NCBI GenBank assembly: GCA_022842245.1
Contig: JALHPZ010000026.1
Location: forward strand, 1-64,000
Direction: 5' to 3'
DNA length: 64,000 bases
Source: Gemmataceae bacterium
GTDB taxonomy: Bacteria > Planctomycetota > Planctomycetia > Gemmatales > Gemmataceae
The translations under genes were made by a program, and so were the position numbers. Position 1 is the stretch's first letter. Each line of letters starts with the position of its first letter. Of the stretch, positions 9,501 to 17,150 are shown piece after piece. The notes beneath the pieces are model-generated. The model ran no database searches. It was not told where the DNA came from and saw only the letters and a program-made list of their open reading frames with translations.

Positions 9501-10125
9501 CATCCGCGACAACCTCTACATGATGTCACGCACGGGCCGGCTTACCGATGCGGAAGCCATCGAAGAACGTGACAGCATCGTGAAGCTCTTCGCCGGGTCG
9601 CCCGCCGTCGGCTCGATGGCGAACCTATTGCCGCTGCCGCCCGACGCCCTCCGCACGATGTGGGCGTTGCCGTCCGGCCGCGCCGCGATCCGCGCGATCC
9701 ATTTCCGCACCGTGAATCATTCGGAAGCGACGTGGCTGCCGATGCGGCAACTGGCGATCGCGGTCTTCCACGTCGACGCCGTCACGACGCTGACGCCCGC
9801 GCACGAAGCAATACTGGAAATGCTCGCACAGCGATTGCTGGAGATGCTGAAGGCGCGCAAGCTCGGCCGGAGCACCATGGCCATGCTCGCGAACATGTGG
9901 GTCGCGGGGCCCGGTTCGCTCGGACTGTTCGGCTGGCAGGGCGTGAAGCCTCAGATCCCGAAGGACACGTTGCCAGCAATCGCGTGGCTGTTGGGCCACC
10001 GCAGCCAGAAGTTGAAACGACCCGACGACGCCCGGTTCTACTTTCAAGCCGCCATCGACGCTGGAGATCCGAAAATCTCGCCCCTCGCCGCCGCCGAACT
10101 CACCAAGCTCCGCCCTACGAAATGA
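6502..10125 (+). CDS. Transmembrane Ser/Thr protein kinase with large extracytoplasmic TPR-type region
   Basis: The 1207-aa protein begins with a Pro/Ala-rich tail, then a complete Hanks-type kinase domain (about 53-315): Gly-loop LGRGGMGIVYRAH at 60-72, ATP Lys at 83 (AIK), catalytic HRD at 174-176, DFG at 194-196 and the APE-type motif MAPEQ. One hydrophobic span (about 343-361) follows. The outer part of roughly 840 residues holds a beta-rich, concanavalin-like stretch around 500-660 and then helical repeats that look like TPRs (NQLFLQADYQSAIGFFRQF and further units). This is the PknB-like one-span topology with an unusually long putative sensor. It is flanked by recombinase-module remnants and no obvious substrate gene is adjacent. 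Confidence 0.9.
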   Translation: MPDSTRASEPHPAEQATGHYEPAAPSTLGHSAESASTDPAAPSAARPDAPPPGYEFLRVLGRGGMGIVYRAHQLALKRDVAIKMMLARRGATAEQIARFRSEAEAVARFQHPNIVQIFEVGDADGQPYCVLEFVGGGTLAERIKRQPPTPVEAAALAECIARAAHYAHQRQILHRDLKPGNVLLTADGAPKIADFGLAKHLDDDAGQTREGDVVGTPRYMAPEQARGDPAGLGPHTDVYAIGVMLYEMLTGRVPFNGSSTIELLHRVQHAEPPPPRSVAPGIPANLETICLKCLRKDPNDRYRSAMLLAQDLERFQSGEPILARPEGAARRALRRVQRHRTAALGFAAAAALLLALYTIGGSRRTQQVADIEQRVQDSLETIDWTPETARELDRRLDELAALEPDRAATLRGRAHLRYRQAIVADLAHPRISDADWTAIEAQTRDLAAREPAFAADLESRVRERRSESIRVLDLEPPFAGHEAAFANPDWLRIDGPALKRVFPEPRPVMTKASAAGSVRVEAHFEDWRRATRLGVVLGPSASPYRFLVGEAEPNGGLVAMTLEQAAARGAAFLIIRRDNVELLRRPVHLAGDVLILRATRNGDHLAIHVNDQPPAECHDPFPLPDGGPIGFDFPVDGRLRRALAVRGAAPVAANPLERGNQLFLQADYQSAIGFFRQFRAASTDPTARAEARYKIAASLARLNRLPEAAAFLETNDDTPPGRWHALGLYQLWRIRSEQGDLARGSELFRIMKAQYPPDELLNLVPSPELMSVWLKYDFPPTDLLFTPNVVDRALTLVEIGDLLRRSGALSLSNWAQSVRLAERAWQYEGKLDKALDLLGRCLKELEFAPPSDDRLVALGHLLEDYAWLLGLTGGHDFANTELIRFEPKADSIPVLRLRIVITLARARLLAQRRDWDAAERELDSFLAILRLPAFQDHVRAGRMGGYYHHATERMLRGLVREERGDAAGALECFRSGTRRAYLESVPPNERAWRIDTDSNTIRDNLYMMSRTGRLTDAEAIEERDSIVKLFAGSPAVGSMANLLPLPPDALRTMWALPSGRAAIRAIHFRTVNHSEATWLPMRQLAIAVFHVDAVTTLTPAHEAILEMLAQRLLEMLKARKLGRSTMAMLANMWVAGPGSLGLFGWQGVKPQIPKDTLPAIAWLLGHRSQKLKRPDDARFYFQAAIDAGDPKISPLAAAELTKLRPTK

Positions 10126-10188
10126 GCGAGGTTCGGGGAACCGCCACGAGGACGCGAGGAACATCCAGTTTGTGGTGTTGAATCGGTA

Positions 10189-10407
10189 TCATGTGGGGGG
10201 ATAACCGGTGGCGACACGGAGCCATGACTCCGGCTTGAGAGCAACACCAGAATCGAGAATCGTCTCGGAGTCCAAGAGATTCTGCGTGGCAGAAATCGGA
10301 TGAGACGTGAGAAGCGCGGCCCGGTCGCGAAGGCGGGCGAGGAGTTCCGCCAGTTCCTGGCGGCGTTCGTCGGGCGTGAGGTCGGCGGGATTGAGATCGG
10401 GTCGCAT
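10189..10407 (-). CDS. Small (72 aa) hypothetical protein of the kind accompanying recombinase modules
   Basis: The frame from ATG 10407 starts MRPDLNPADLTPDERRQELA and continues with ELLARLRDRAALL. Third codon positions in the first half are strongly G/C, as in genuine genes here. Short planctomycete proteins with this D-L-T-P-x-E-R-R...LA.LR start typically precede a DUF2924-like gene and a serine recombinase; that statement is from memory of the family. Neither partner is present here, so this is probably an orphan left after loss of the mobile module. No signal peptide or membrane span is present. Start chosen by the Met that precedes the recognisable N-terminus. Confidence 0.45.
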   Translation of the reverse strand: MRPDLNPADLTPDERRQELAELLARLRDRAALLTSHPISATQNLLDSETILDSGVALKPESWLRVATGYPPT

Positions 10408-10756
10408 GCGAGCCTCCGGGTGGATGATTCGAGCGACCTTCGCTCCACGCCCAGCCAGCAGACGACGCTGGAGAAATCTCAATACAAGACTGCATGTATA
10501 CCAAAGTAATTCGCCTACGGCGGACAAATTGATGGGGGAAAGAGGAAGAACGCTGGGAGATCGAATTGTGATTGGAGATATTCTCGCTGTAAGATGTCGC
10601 ACCGTTCATGTTGGCTTGGCACGTGGAATTATGAAAATCATTTTCCCCGAGCGCCAAGTCGGATGCGCTCGTTGGTGATGACTACGAGACAATTGCACAT
10701 GTTGGTGACGGTCAATCAGGAATTCTCAACTACCAGAATCGATTTTACCCGGGCGA
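10408..10756. other. Leader region upstream of the Hsp70 operon
   Basis: About 350 bases without a supported gene, clearly more AT-rich than the flanking genes between about 10490 and 10750. The promoter of the downstream operon is expected here. A TTGGCACG element occurs at about 10614-10621 but has no matching -12 element, so it is not called. No heat-shock CIRCE-type inverted repeat was seen. Confidence 0.4.
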
Positions 10757-12502
10757 ATGATGGACTCGATCATCGGTATCGACCTCGGCACCACGAACTC
10801 GGCCGTCGCGTACCTGACGGACGACGGGCCGACGATCATCCCGAACGCCCTCGGCGGGCGGCTGACGCCGTCGGTCGTCGCCCTCGACGAGGGCGGCCGG
10901 GTCCTCGTCGGCGCGGCGGCGAAGGAATACCAAGTCGTCCGCCCGGACCGCTGCGCCTCGCTCTTCAAGCGGTGGATGGGGTCCGACCGCACCGTCACAA
11001 TCGGCGGAAAAACGTTCACACCCGAGGACCTGTCGGGTCTCGTGCTTCGGTCCCTCAAGGCCGACGCGGAAGCCTTCTTTCAGCGTCCCGTGACCCGCGC
11101 GGTCATCACCGTACCCGCGTACTTCAACGACACGCAGCGGAAGGCCACGATCGCCGCCGGGAGGATCGCCGGGCTGACGGTCGAGCGGATCCTGAACGAG
11201 CCGACGGCCGCCGCCATCGCCTACGGGTTCCAGGGAGTCGACGAGAACAAGGTGATCCTCGTGTTCGACCTCGGTGGCGGCACGTTCGACGTGTCCGTCG
11301 TCGAGCAGTTCGACGGAACGCTCGAAGTCCGCTCGTCGGCGGGCGAGACGGCACTCGGCGGGGAGGACTTCACCCGCGCGCTCGCGGCCCGTGTGCTGGA
11401 ATCGGTGGGGCTGCCGTTCGAGCGCGCGGAGGCGACGCTGCCCCTCGTGGTGGCCCGCGTCCTCCAGCAGTGCGAGCGGGCGAAGTGCCAGCTCTCGCGG
11501 GAGGAATCCACGACCGTGCGCGTTCCGGGAGCCGACGGCGAACTGGCCGGCGGGAAGGAAGTCGCGGTCGGCCGGGAGCAACTTCAGAAGTGGATCGCGC
11601 CGATCCTCGGCCGCATCGAGACGCCGATCCGCCGCGTGCTGGCCGACGCCCGGTTGACCCGCGAGAAGATCGACGAGGTGATCCTGGTCGGCGGGGCGAC
11701 GCGGATGCCGCTCGTGGTCCGCCGGGTTCGCGAATTGTTCGGCAAGGAACCGCACGGCCGGCTGAACCCGGACGAGGTGGTCGCCCTCGGCGCGGCGGTG
11801 CAGGCCGGGTTGGTCCAGCGGAACGCGGCCGTCAACGATCTCGTCGTCACCGACGTGTCGCCGTTCACCCTCGGCGTGGAAGTGAGCAAGGAGTACGGCC
11901 AAGAAATCCAGAACGGGTTCTTCGACCCGATCATCGACCGGAACACGGTCATCCCGGTCAGTCGCGTGAAGAGCTACTCCACGATGCAGCCGAACCAGAC
12001 CACGATCAGCATCAAGGTCTACCAGGGTGAGAGCCGCAAGACGCAGGAGAACCTGTTGCTCGGCGAGTTCGACGTGACCGGCATCCCGCCGGGGCCGAAG
12101 GGGCAGGAAGTGGCGATCCGCTTCACTTACGACCTGAACGGCGTGATCGAAGTCGAGGCGACCATCGTGGCCACGAAGAAAACCGTCTCGCACGTCATTG
12201 CCCGCCACGCGAAGGGGCTGTCCGAGGCGGCGATTCGCAAGGCCGTCCGCGACATGGAGAAGCTGAAGACGCACCCGCGGGACGAGGAGAAGAACCACTA
12301 CCTGCTATCGCGGGCGGAGCGGCTGTACAAGGAACTGGCGGCTGCCCCCCGTCGGCACCTGGGGGCCTTGATCGACGGCTTCGAGGCCGCGCTGGAGTCC
12401 CGCGAACCGGACGCCATCGGCCGGCACCGCGAGGCGTTGGAATACTTCGTCGCCGAGTTCGATGCGGACAACGACGACCCGACGGGGAATTCGTATGAAT
12501 AA
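10757..12502 (+). CDS. HscC-like Hsp70 chaperone (DnaK family)
   Basis: The 581-aa product has all actin-like ATPase signatures of Hsp70: IIGIDLGTTNSAVAYL at the N-terminus, VFDLGGGTFDVSVVEQF, and VILVGGATRMPLVVRRV. The linker DVSPFTLGVEVSKEYG and a substrate-binding beta domain (IPVSRVKSYSTMQPNQTTI) follow. At 581 aa it is shorter than housekeeping DnaK (about 640), with a reduced C-terminal lid, a size closer to HscC, the specialised Hsp70 that pairs with dedicated J proteins. The next gene starts inside its last codons (8-base overlap) and a J-domain gene follows, so ATPase and co-chaperone are co-produced. HscC rather than DnaK is an inference from length and gene context. Confidence 0.88.
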   Translation: MMDSIIGIDLGTTNSAVAYLTDDGPTIIPNALGGRLTPSVVALDEGGRVLVGAAAKEYQVVRPDRCASLFKRWMGSDRTVTIGGKTFTPEDLSGLVLRSLKADAEAFFQRPVTRAVITVPAYFNDTQRKATIAAGRIAGLTVERILNEPTAAAIAYGFQGVDENKVILVFDLGGGTFDVSVVEQFDGTLEVRSSAGETALGGEDFTRALAARVLESVGLPFERAEATLPLVVARVLQQCERAKCQLSREESTTVRVPGADGELAGGKEVAVGREQLQKWIAPILGRIETPIRRVLADARLTREKIDEVILVGGATRMPLVVRRVRELFGKEPHGRLNPDEVVALGAAVQAGLVQRNAAVNDLVVTDVSPFTLGVEVSKEYGQEIQNGFFDPIIDRNTVIPVSRVKSYSTMQPNQTTISIKVYQGESRKTQENLLLGEFDVTGIPPGPKGQEVAIRFTYDLNGVIEVEATIVATKKTVSHVIARHAKGLSEAAIRKAVRDMEKLKTHPRDEEKNHYLLSRAERLYKELAAAPRRHLGALIDGFEAALESREPDAIGRHREALEYFVAEFDADNDDPTGNSYE

Positions 12503-13394
12503 CGATCCGTCCCGCCGACAGGCGGCCAAGATGCTCGAACTGGCACCGGATGCCGACGAGGCGGCGGTGCGGACCGCGTTCCTGAAGCAACTCGCCGCTG
12601 CCGATTTCGTGCCGCCGGAGGGCCACGCGGCCGCCGTCAACCGATTGAGCCGGATGCGTCTACCGATGTCCGCCGAGGCGAAGCGGGAATCCGCCGGGTT
12701 CGAGCGTTCCAACCTGGAATTGTTCGTCCAGCACTACTGGCGGCTGGCCCCTGCCGAACGAACGCGGACATGGAATCGCCTCGACCTGCACTGCTCCGAT
12801 CCCGACGTGCGGCAATCGCTTGCCCGGCTCAAGTCCGGTCTCGATGTTCCCGTGATCCGGCACGAGGATTGGAACGCGGACAAGCTGGCCGTCTTCATCC
12901 GCGAGAGTTTCCTGCTGCCGCCCCGCGAGCGGGCCGTGCGGCGAATGGAATGGCTCGCCGAGCAAGAGCCGGGGCCGGCCCTCGTGGAGCGGGTGAGGTA
13001 TCTCCGCCAGCACGACAACGCGACGGCGCTACTGGATCCGCTCTTGTTGCGCGATCTGCAGCAGGCCCGCGCGGGTCCGCTGGCGGTGCCGCCCCTGGAA
13101 TCGGACGTGCTCGAAAAGATCGTAGCCAAGGAAACGCGGAAGGCCGAGAAGGCGCGGCAGAAAGCGGAGCGACAAGCGGCCGAGAGCGAAAGCGGCGGCG
13201 GATGGACGTTCTCGTGGCACTACATTTGGATTTTCGCGCTCGTCGTTCGACTTGTGATGGCGTTGGCCGGCGGAAACCAAAGTACCAGATCGACGCCGAA
13301 CTTCCAGCCGCGCTACGTTCCCCAGTCGGAGATCGACAAACCGAAGCCGGCCTACGACCCGACGATGAATACCCCGTTCCCCGTGAAGCGATGA
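12495..13394 (+). CDS. Membrane-anchored protein with degenerate J-like N-terminus
   Basis: Start chosen at ATG 12495, which overlaps the end of the Hsp70 gene; an in-frame upstream Met at 12462 would lie deeper in that gene. The 299-aa product starts with RQAAKMLELAPDADEAAVRTAF, reminiscent of the first two helices of a J domain, but the HPD tripeptide is absent (DFVPPEGHAAAV at that place). A long helical region follows, then a Lys/Arg/Glu-rich coiled stretch (about 200-233) and one membrane span (about 240-259, SWHYIWIFALVVRLVMALAG). It sits between an Hsp70 and a J protein with ATGA-type overlaps on both sides. It may tether or regulate that chaperone pair at the membrane; this is inference. 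Confidence 0.75.
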   Translation: MNNDPSRRQAAKMLELAPDADEAAVRTAFLKQLAAADFVPPEGHAAAVNRLSRMRLPMSAEAKRESAGFERSNLELFVQHYWRLAPAERTRTWNRLDLHCSDPDVRQSLARLKSGLDVPVIRHEDWNADKLAVFIRESFLLPPRERAVRRMEWLAEQEPGPALVERVRYLRQHDNATALLDPLLLRDLQQARAGPLAVPPLESDVLEKIVAKETRKAEKARQKAERQAAESESGGGWTFSWHYIWIFALVVRLVMALAGGNQSTRSTPNFQPRYVPQSEIDKPKPAYDPTMNTPFPVKR

Positions 13395-14767
13395 CCCCGC
13401 CCGACTTGCCCGACGATCACCGCGAGTGGCCCAGCGACCCGTTCGCCCTCCTCGGCGTCGAGCGTGGGGCTGACGACACGACGATCCGCCGCGCGTACAC
13501 GCAGCTCATTCGCAAGTTCAAACCGGAGCACCACCCGGACCAGTTCTGCCGGATCCGCGAGGCCTACGACACCTGCCGCCAGCAGACGGCGTGGTTCCGC
13601 CCCGCGATCGATTCCCCGCCGAACGACGAAGTCGGAGAACCGACGCCGCCCCTGCCCCGATGGTCCGCGCCGGTGGCCGTGGAGCAGCCGCCGAGCGAGG
13701 CCGACCGGCTTTGGGCCGAGGCCACGGCCGGCAACCTGGAGACCGCTTATCGGGGCCTCGCGGATCTCGCGGCCTCGGCCGACGACGCGGACATCTCGCT
13801 TCGGCTCTACTGGCTGCTGGCGCTCGTTCCCACGCTGGACCGCGAACGCACGCGGCACCACTGGCTGGCCGCCGCGCTCGAGCATTCGCGGCTCGGCCAC
13901 GCAGCGCTCGAACTCTATCGACGCGAACTGGAAGCCGACCCGGATGCGGGGTTGAACGAACCGTACCAGAAATTACTCGCGATCGAGGCTCGGTGGCCGC
14001 AACTGGTCCATGCGGCGCAGATGCGGATCGCGGCGGCGGGCCGGGCTGACCGGCTCTGGGTCGTCGAGTCCGATCTGACGGCCGTAAAGGGGCGCGTCGG
14101 TCTCGACGGCGATGCCGAGTGGCTCAACCTGCTCGCGGCGGCCCTCGACTGGGCATCGTGGGACCAATCGAACCTGGTCGCGGCGTTCTGCCTCGACGAG
14201 TTGCCCGCTTTCAAACACCTCGAAATGCACCACGGCTACCAGTTCGATCGCATCGATCAGGCCCTCTACTGGGGCGGCCTGGCGACGGCCGCGAACCAGC
14301 CGAACCTCGTCGAGTTCTTCCACTTGCTCGGGCATCTCTGGGCGGCACCCGGCGAAGTGGACCGGGCCGACCTGGCCCGCGGGCTGGCGGCGCTGGCGGC
14401 GCAACCGTACCGAGCCCTCGGCTGGTTCGACGCGCTCTTTTCGGACCGCGGCCCGAACCTCGGCATCCTGGCGGCGCGGATGCTTGGCCGCCATTGCGAC
14501 GATCTCGACCCCGCGCATTCCGCCGACCTGCTGCGCGGGTACGTCCGGCGCGTGCCCGGTGTGCGCGTCGACGGTTGGTCCGAACTCCGCAATCGAATGC
14601 TCGACATCATGATTGCGCAGCGCATCCATCCGGACGAACTGGCCGCCGCATGCGCCGCCGATCCGGAGTCCCGGTTCCGCGAAGTGTCGGAGGCGATCTC
14701 CGGGGACCTCAGCCTCCAACTCGCTTGGATGGCCGCGTGCCTGTGTCCGGACAAGGAAACGACCTGA
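13391..14767 (+). CDS. J-domain co-chaperone (DjlB/DjlC-like arrangement)
   Basis: From ATG 13391 (ATGA overlap with the previous gene) the product is 458 aa. A J domain occupies residues 17-62: DPFALLGVERGADDTTIRRA, then YTQLIRKFKPEHHPDQFCRI with the essential HPD at 48-50. There are no Gly/Phe-rich or zinc-finger regions, so this is a class C J protein. The rest is a long alpha-helical repeat-like domain of unknown fold, comparable in layout to the C-terminal parts of E. coli DjlB/DjlC, the J partners of HscC. Its role would be to stimulate ATP hydrolysis by the co-encoded Hsp70 and give it substrate specificity. It is the last gene of the three-gene operon. Confidence 0.82.
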   Translation: MTPPDLPDDHREWPSDPFALLGVERGADDTTIRRAYTQLIRKFKPEHHPDQFCRIREAYDTCRQQTAWFRPAIDSPPNDEVGEPTPPLPRWSAPVAVEQPPSEADRLWAEATAGNLETAYRGLADLAASADDADISLRLYWLLALVPTLDRERTRHHWLAAALEHSRLGHAALELYRRELEADPDAGLNEPYQKLLAIEARWPQLVHAAQMRIAAAGRADRLWVVESDLTAVKGRVGLDGDAEWLNLLAAALDWASWDQSNLVAAFCLDELPAFKHLEMHHGYQFDRIDQALYWGGLATAANQPNLVEFFHLLGHLWAAPGEVDRADLARGLAALAAQPYRALGWFDALFSDRGPNLGILAARMLGRHCDDLDPAHSADLLRGYVRRVPGVRVDGWSELRNRMLDIMIAQRIHPDELAAACAADPESRFREVSEAISGDLSLQLAWMAACLCPDKETT

Positions 14768-14812
14768 CGCCAGGACTCGAAGACGAGGCCGTGCTGATTG
14801 AAGTTTGGGAAG

Positions 14813-15300
14813 CTTAGCAATTGAGGCAAGCATGATGTTGATGGACGCGAGCCAGACGAAGCCGAGGTAGTTGGCGGCTTTTTTGTCGAATCGGGTGGCG
14901 ACACGCCGGTACGGCTTGATGCGGCCGAAGAACCGTTCGATCACGTTCCGCTCTTGCTACAGGTGGCGATCGTACGGCTCCGCGTGCTTGCGGTTCTTAT
15001 TCGGCGGGATGAACGGCTCGGCCCCGTGTCGGCGGATGGCCTCTTGGTTGGCGTCGGAGTCGTAGCCCTTGTCGGCCAGCACGACCTCGGTCTTGGCGAT
15101 GGCGATCAACTCCGGCAGGTGCGGGCTGTCCCCGGCTTCGGCCCCGGTCAACTTCAGCGTCACCGGGTGGCCCAGCGGGGTCACAACGCCGCGGATTTTG
15201 CTGCCGAAGCCACCGCGGCTGCGACCCAACGCCTGGTTCGCTTGACCGCCGGATCCGTCCGTTTTTTTGGCGCCCGCAGCCGCGACGTTGGCGCGGAGGA
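14813..15300 (-). pseudogene. Broken IS5-family transposase
   Basis: The minus strand encodes ANQALGRSRGGFGSKIRGVV, TEVVLADKGYDSDANQEAIR and NVIERFFGRIKPYRRVATRF, the classic C-terminal two thirds of an IS5-family DDE transposase. The second catalytic Asp (LADKGYD) and the Glu (VIERFFGRIK) are present, but the N-terminal part with the first Asp is missing. A TAG codon near 14956 interrupts the frame between DRHL and QERNVIE. No natural stop is reached before the J-domain gene, so the 3' end is truncated too. The right boundary adjoins a cut integrase gene at about 15295-15305. No terminal inverted repeats were identified, and the element is most likely immobile. Confidence 0.82.
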
Positions 15301-15610
15301 CTGCCACGCGCTCTTTGTCCTCGCCGCGACGAGCGGATTCCGCGCCTCCGCCCTCGCGAGCCTCACGCCGACACACTTCGACCTCGCCGCCGGAAAGGTC
15401 ATGCTCGCCGCCCGATCAAACAAGTCCCGGAAGTCGAAGGTTCAACCACTGCCCGGCCAGACGGTTCAACTCTTCGCCGCCTTCCTCGCAGGTCGGGACG
15501 CCTCCCGCCCGATTTGGCCCGGCACCTGGCCCACGGTCGCCGCCGAAATGCTCCGCCTTGATTTGGAATCCAAAAGCAAACCGACTGCCGAGGGGCGCGA
15601 AAAGTTTTCA
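15300..15610 (+). pseudogene. Truncated tyrosine recombinase/integrase fragment
   Basis: The plus strand reads ALFVLAATSGFRASALASLT, PTHFDLAAGKVMLAARSNKS, then RDASRPIWPGTWPTVAAEML. This resembles the catalytic-domain entry of planctomycete phage-type integrases, in which TGFR contains the first catalytic Arg. The N-terminal half is missing, replaced by the IS fragment, and the frame loses similarity after LDLES, before the C-terminal catalytic His and Tyr. It lies immediately 3' of a tRNA gene, the usual target for such enzymes, so it is probably the residue of an integrated element. The family call rests on pattern recognition without alignment. Confidence 0.65.
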
Positions 15611-15766
15611 CTCCAGCTTTCACTGACGGGCCGCGTTCCGATGCATCTAACTGCACCGATTTGCACTATCGTGCCCTATACCGGCCTCCAGTGGAGACCA
15701 ACCGGAATCGCTCGAATTTATCGGGGATTTCACCGATTTGCACCGCGCCGCATCCGTTCGCACGAG

Positions 15767-15839
15767 TGGGGCCTCCCGGATTCGAACCGGGAACCAAGGG
15801 ATTATGAGTCCCCTGCTCTGACCGTTGAGCTAAGGCCCC
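15767..15839 (-). tRNA. tRNA-Ile2 (anticodon CAU, lysidine type)
   Basis: The minus strand folds into a full cloverleaf of 73 nt without encoded CCA. The acceptor stem is GGGGCCT pairing with AGGCCCC, the discriminator is A, the D-arm has TAGCTCA...CAGAGCA, and the T-loop is GGTTCGAATCC. The anticodon arm GGGACTCATAATCCC gives CAU. The body, in particular TTAGCTCA, GACTCATAATC and CTTGGT, is far closer to E. coli tRNA-Ile2 than to elongator or initiator tRNA-Met, so it should be read as Ile (AUA) after TilS modification. Its 3' end faces the integrase remnant. Confidence 0.9.
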
Positions 15840-15938
15840 TATCACCATCCTACGATGAGTCGACCCGACGAGCGAGTGCGGTTGCGTTCCTCAAGTGTGT
15901 CGGTACAATCGCTGCGAACGTCGCTCCCGGATCATCCC

Positions 15939-17138
15939 ATGCCACGCACCGCCCAGGACGGGCCGAACGCCCGGTCGCTTTTCACCGAGCCGGCGTTCGC
16001 CGGGTTCGGGCCGAGCCGGTTCCTGCCCGACGGCAATGACGGCGAATGGCACCTCGCGAAATGGAAATCGACCAAGCAACTCCGCCAGATCGTCCGCGAA
16101 TCGGTGCCGAAACGACCCGGCGTGTACGCCATGCTCGACAGGCACAACCGCGTCATTTATGTGGGGAAAGCCAAGAACCTGCGCTCGCGACTGCTCAGCT
16201 ATTTTCGCCCCGCGAGCCGGCATCCGAAGGCGGGCAAGATCATCGCGCGGACTCGCTGGCTGGTATGGGAACATGCCGCGGACGAACTGGCGGCGCTCCT
16301 GCGCGAGCTGGAACTCATTCGCCGATATCGTCCGCGGTACAACGTGCTGGGCCAGCCGGGGCGCGAGCGTTATCGCTATCTGTGCGTGGGGCGCGGGCCG
16401 GCGGCGTACGCGTATGTCACGCGCGAGCCGACGGGGAAGGAGCCGGCCTGCTACGGCCCGTTCGTCGGGCGCGATCAGCTCTCGGCCGCGGCGCGCCGGC
16501 TGAACGATCATTTCCGCCTGCGCGATTGTTCCTCCGCGCAACGGATGCACTTTGCCGAGGATGCGGGCCTGTTCGACGTACCGCGCGCCCCCGGCTGCCT
16601 CCGCCACGAGCTCGGCCTGTGCCTCGGCCCCTGCGCCGGCTTCACCACCCGCCGCGCCTGCGCGACGGCGGCGCGGTCGCTCCGCAAGTTCCTTGACGGC
16701 GACGACGACACGATCCTGCTTCAGTTGAAGAACGCGATGGCCGAAGCCGCCGCGCTTCAACACTATGAACGGGCCGGGTCGCTTCGCGATCGGCTGGCGG
16801 AAGTCGACTGGCTCGCGCAGCGGCTCGCCACGCTGCGGACCTCGCGCGAGCAGGCGGCGATGGTCTACTCGCTCGCCGGCCATGACGGGAAGCCGGTCTG
16901 GTACCTGATGAACCGCGGGCAGGTCTGGGCGGCCGTGAGCGAACCGACGGACGACGAATCCCGCCGGCGCGTGCGCGACTTGCTCGAAGCGGTGGCCGCG
17001 TCGATCCCGAAGGTCGGCCGCACCTGCGTCGACAGCGTGCTGCTCGTCTCCGCCTGGTTCCGTCGGCGGCCGGACGAACGCGCCCGCCTGCGACCGGCCG
17101 AAGATGTGCTGGCGGAACTCCGCGATCCTTCTCCCTGA
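15939..17138 (+). CDS. Cho-like excinuclease (UvrC homologue without the C-terminal endonuclease half)
   Basis: Start chosen at ATG 15939; the open frame extends further upstream but without recognisable protein sequence. The 399-aa product has a GIY-YIG nuclease domain (GVYAML at 61-66, VIYVGKAKNLRSRLLSYF at 72-89, and the ELELIRRYRPRYN helix with the metal-binding Glu). Four UvrC-type Cys follow (RLRDC and CLRHELGLCLGPC), matching the Fe-S ligands reported for UvrC. A UVR-like helix pair (AAALQHYERAGSLRDRLAEV) would contact UvrB. The RNase H-like and helix-hairpin-helix domains of full UvrC are absent, as in E. coli Cho, so it should make only the 3' incision in nucleotide excision repair. 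Confidence 0.82.
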   Translation: MPRTAQDGPNARSLFTEPAFAGFGPSRFLPDGNDGEWHLAKWKSTKQLRQIVRESVPKRPGVYAMLDRHNRVIYVGKAKNLRSRLLSYFRPASRHPKAGKIIARTRWLVWEHAADELAALLRELELIRRYRPRYNVLGQPGRERYRYLCVGRGPAAYAYVTREPTGKEPACYGPFVGRDQLSAAARRLNDHFRLRDCSSAQRMHFAEDAGLFDVPRAPGCLRHELGLCLGPCAGFTTRRACATAARSLRKFLDGDDDTILLQLKNAMAEAAALQHYERAGSLRDRLAEVDWLAQRLATLRTSREQAAMVYSLAGHDGKPVWYLMNRGQVWAAVSEPTDDESRRRVRDLLEAVAASIPKVGRTCVDSVLLVSAWFRRRPDERARLRPAEDVLAELRDPSP

Positions 17139-17150
17139 CCGGACCGCATC

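Noticed and set aside
10614-10630. Possible sigma-54 promoter (TTGGCACG...) upstream of the Hsp70 operon
   Set aside because: The -24 half is good but the TTGC-type -12 half is missing at the required spacing (ATTA instead).
12770-13390. Long N-terminal extension in frame with the J-domain protein
   Set aside because: The extension overlaps the upstream membrane protein out of frame and is Arg/Ala-rich; the ATG at 13391 directly precedes the J domain and overlaps the upstream stop.
15655-15743. Near-repeat CACCGATTGCAC / CACCGATTTGCAC beside the tRNA gene as an attachment-site duplication
   Set aside because: The two copies differ by one base, are short, and neither matches the tRNA 3' end, so they do not behave as att sites.
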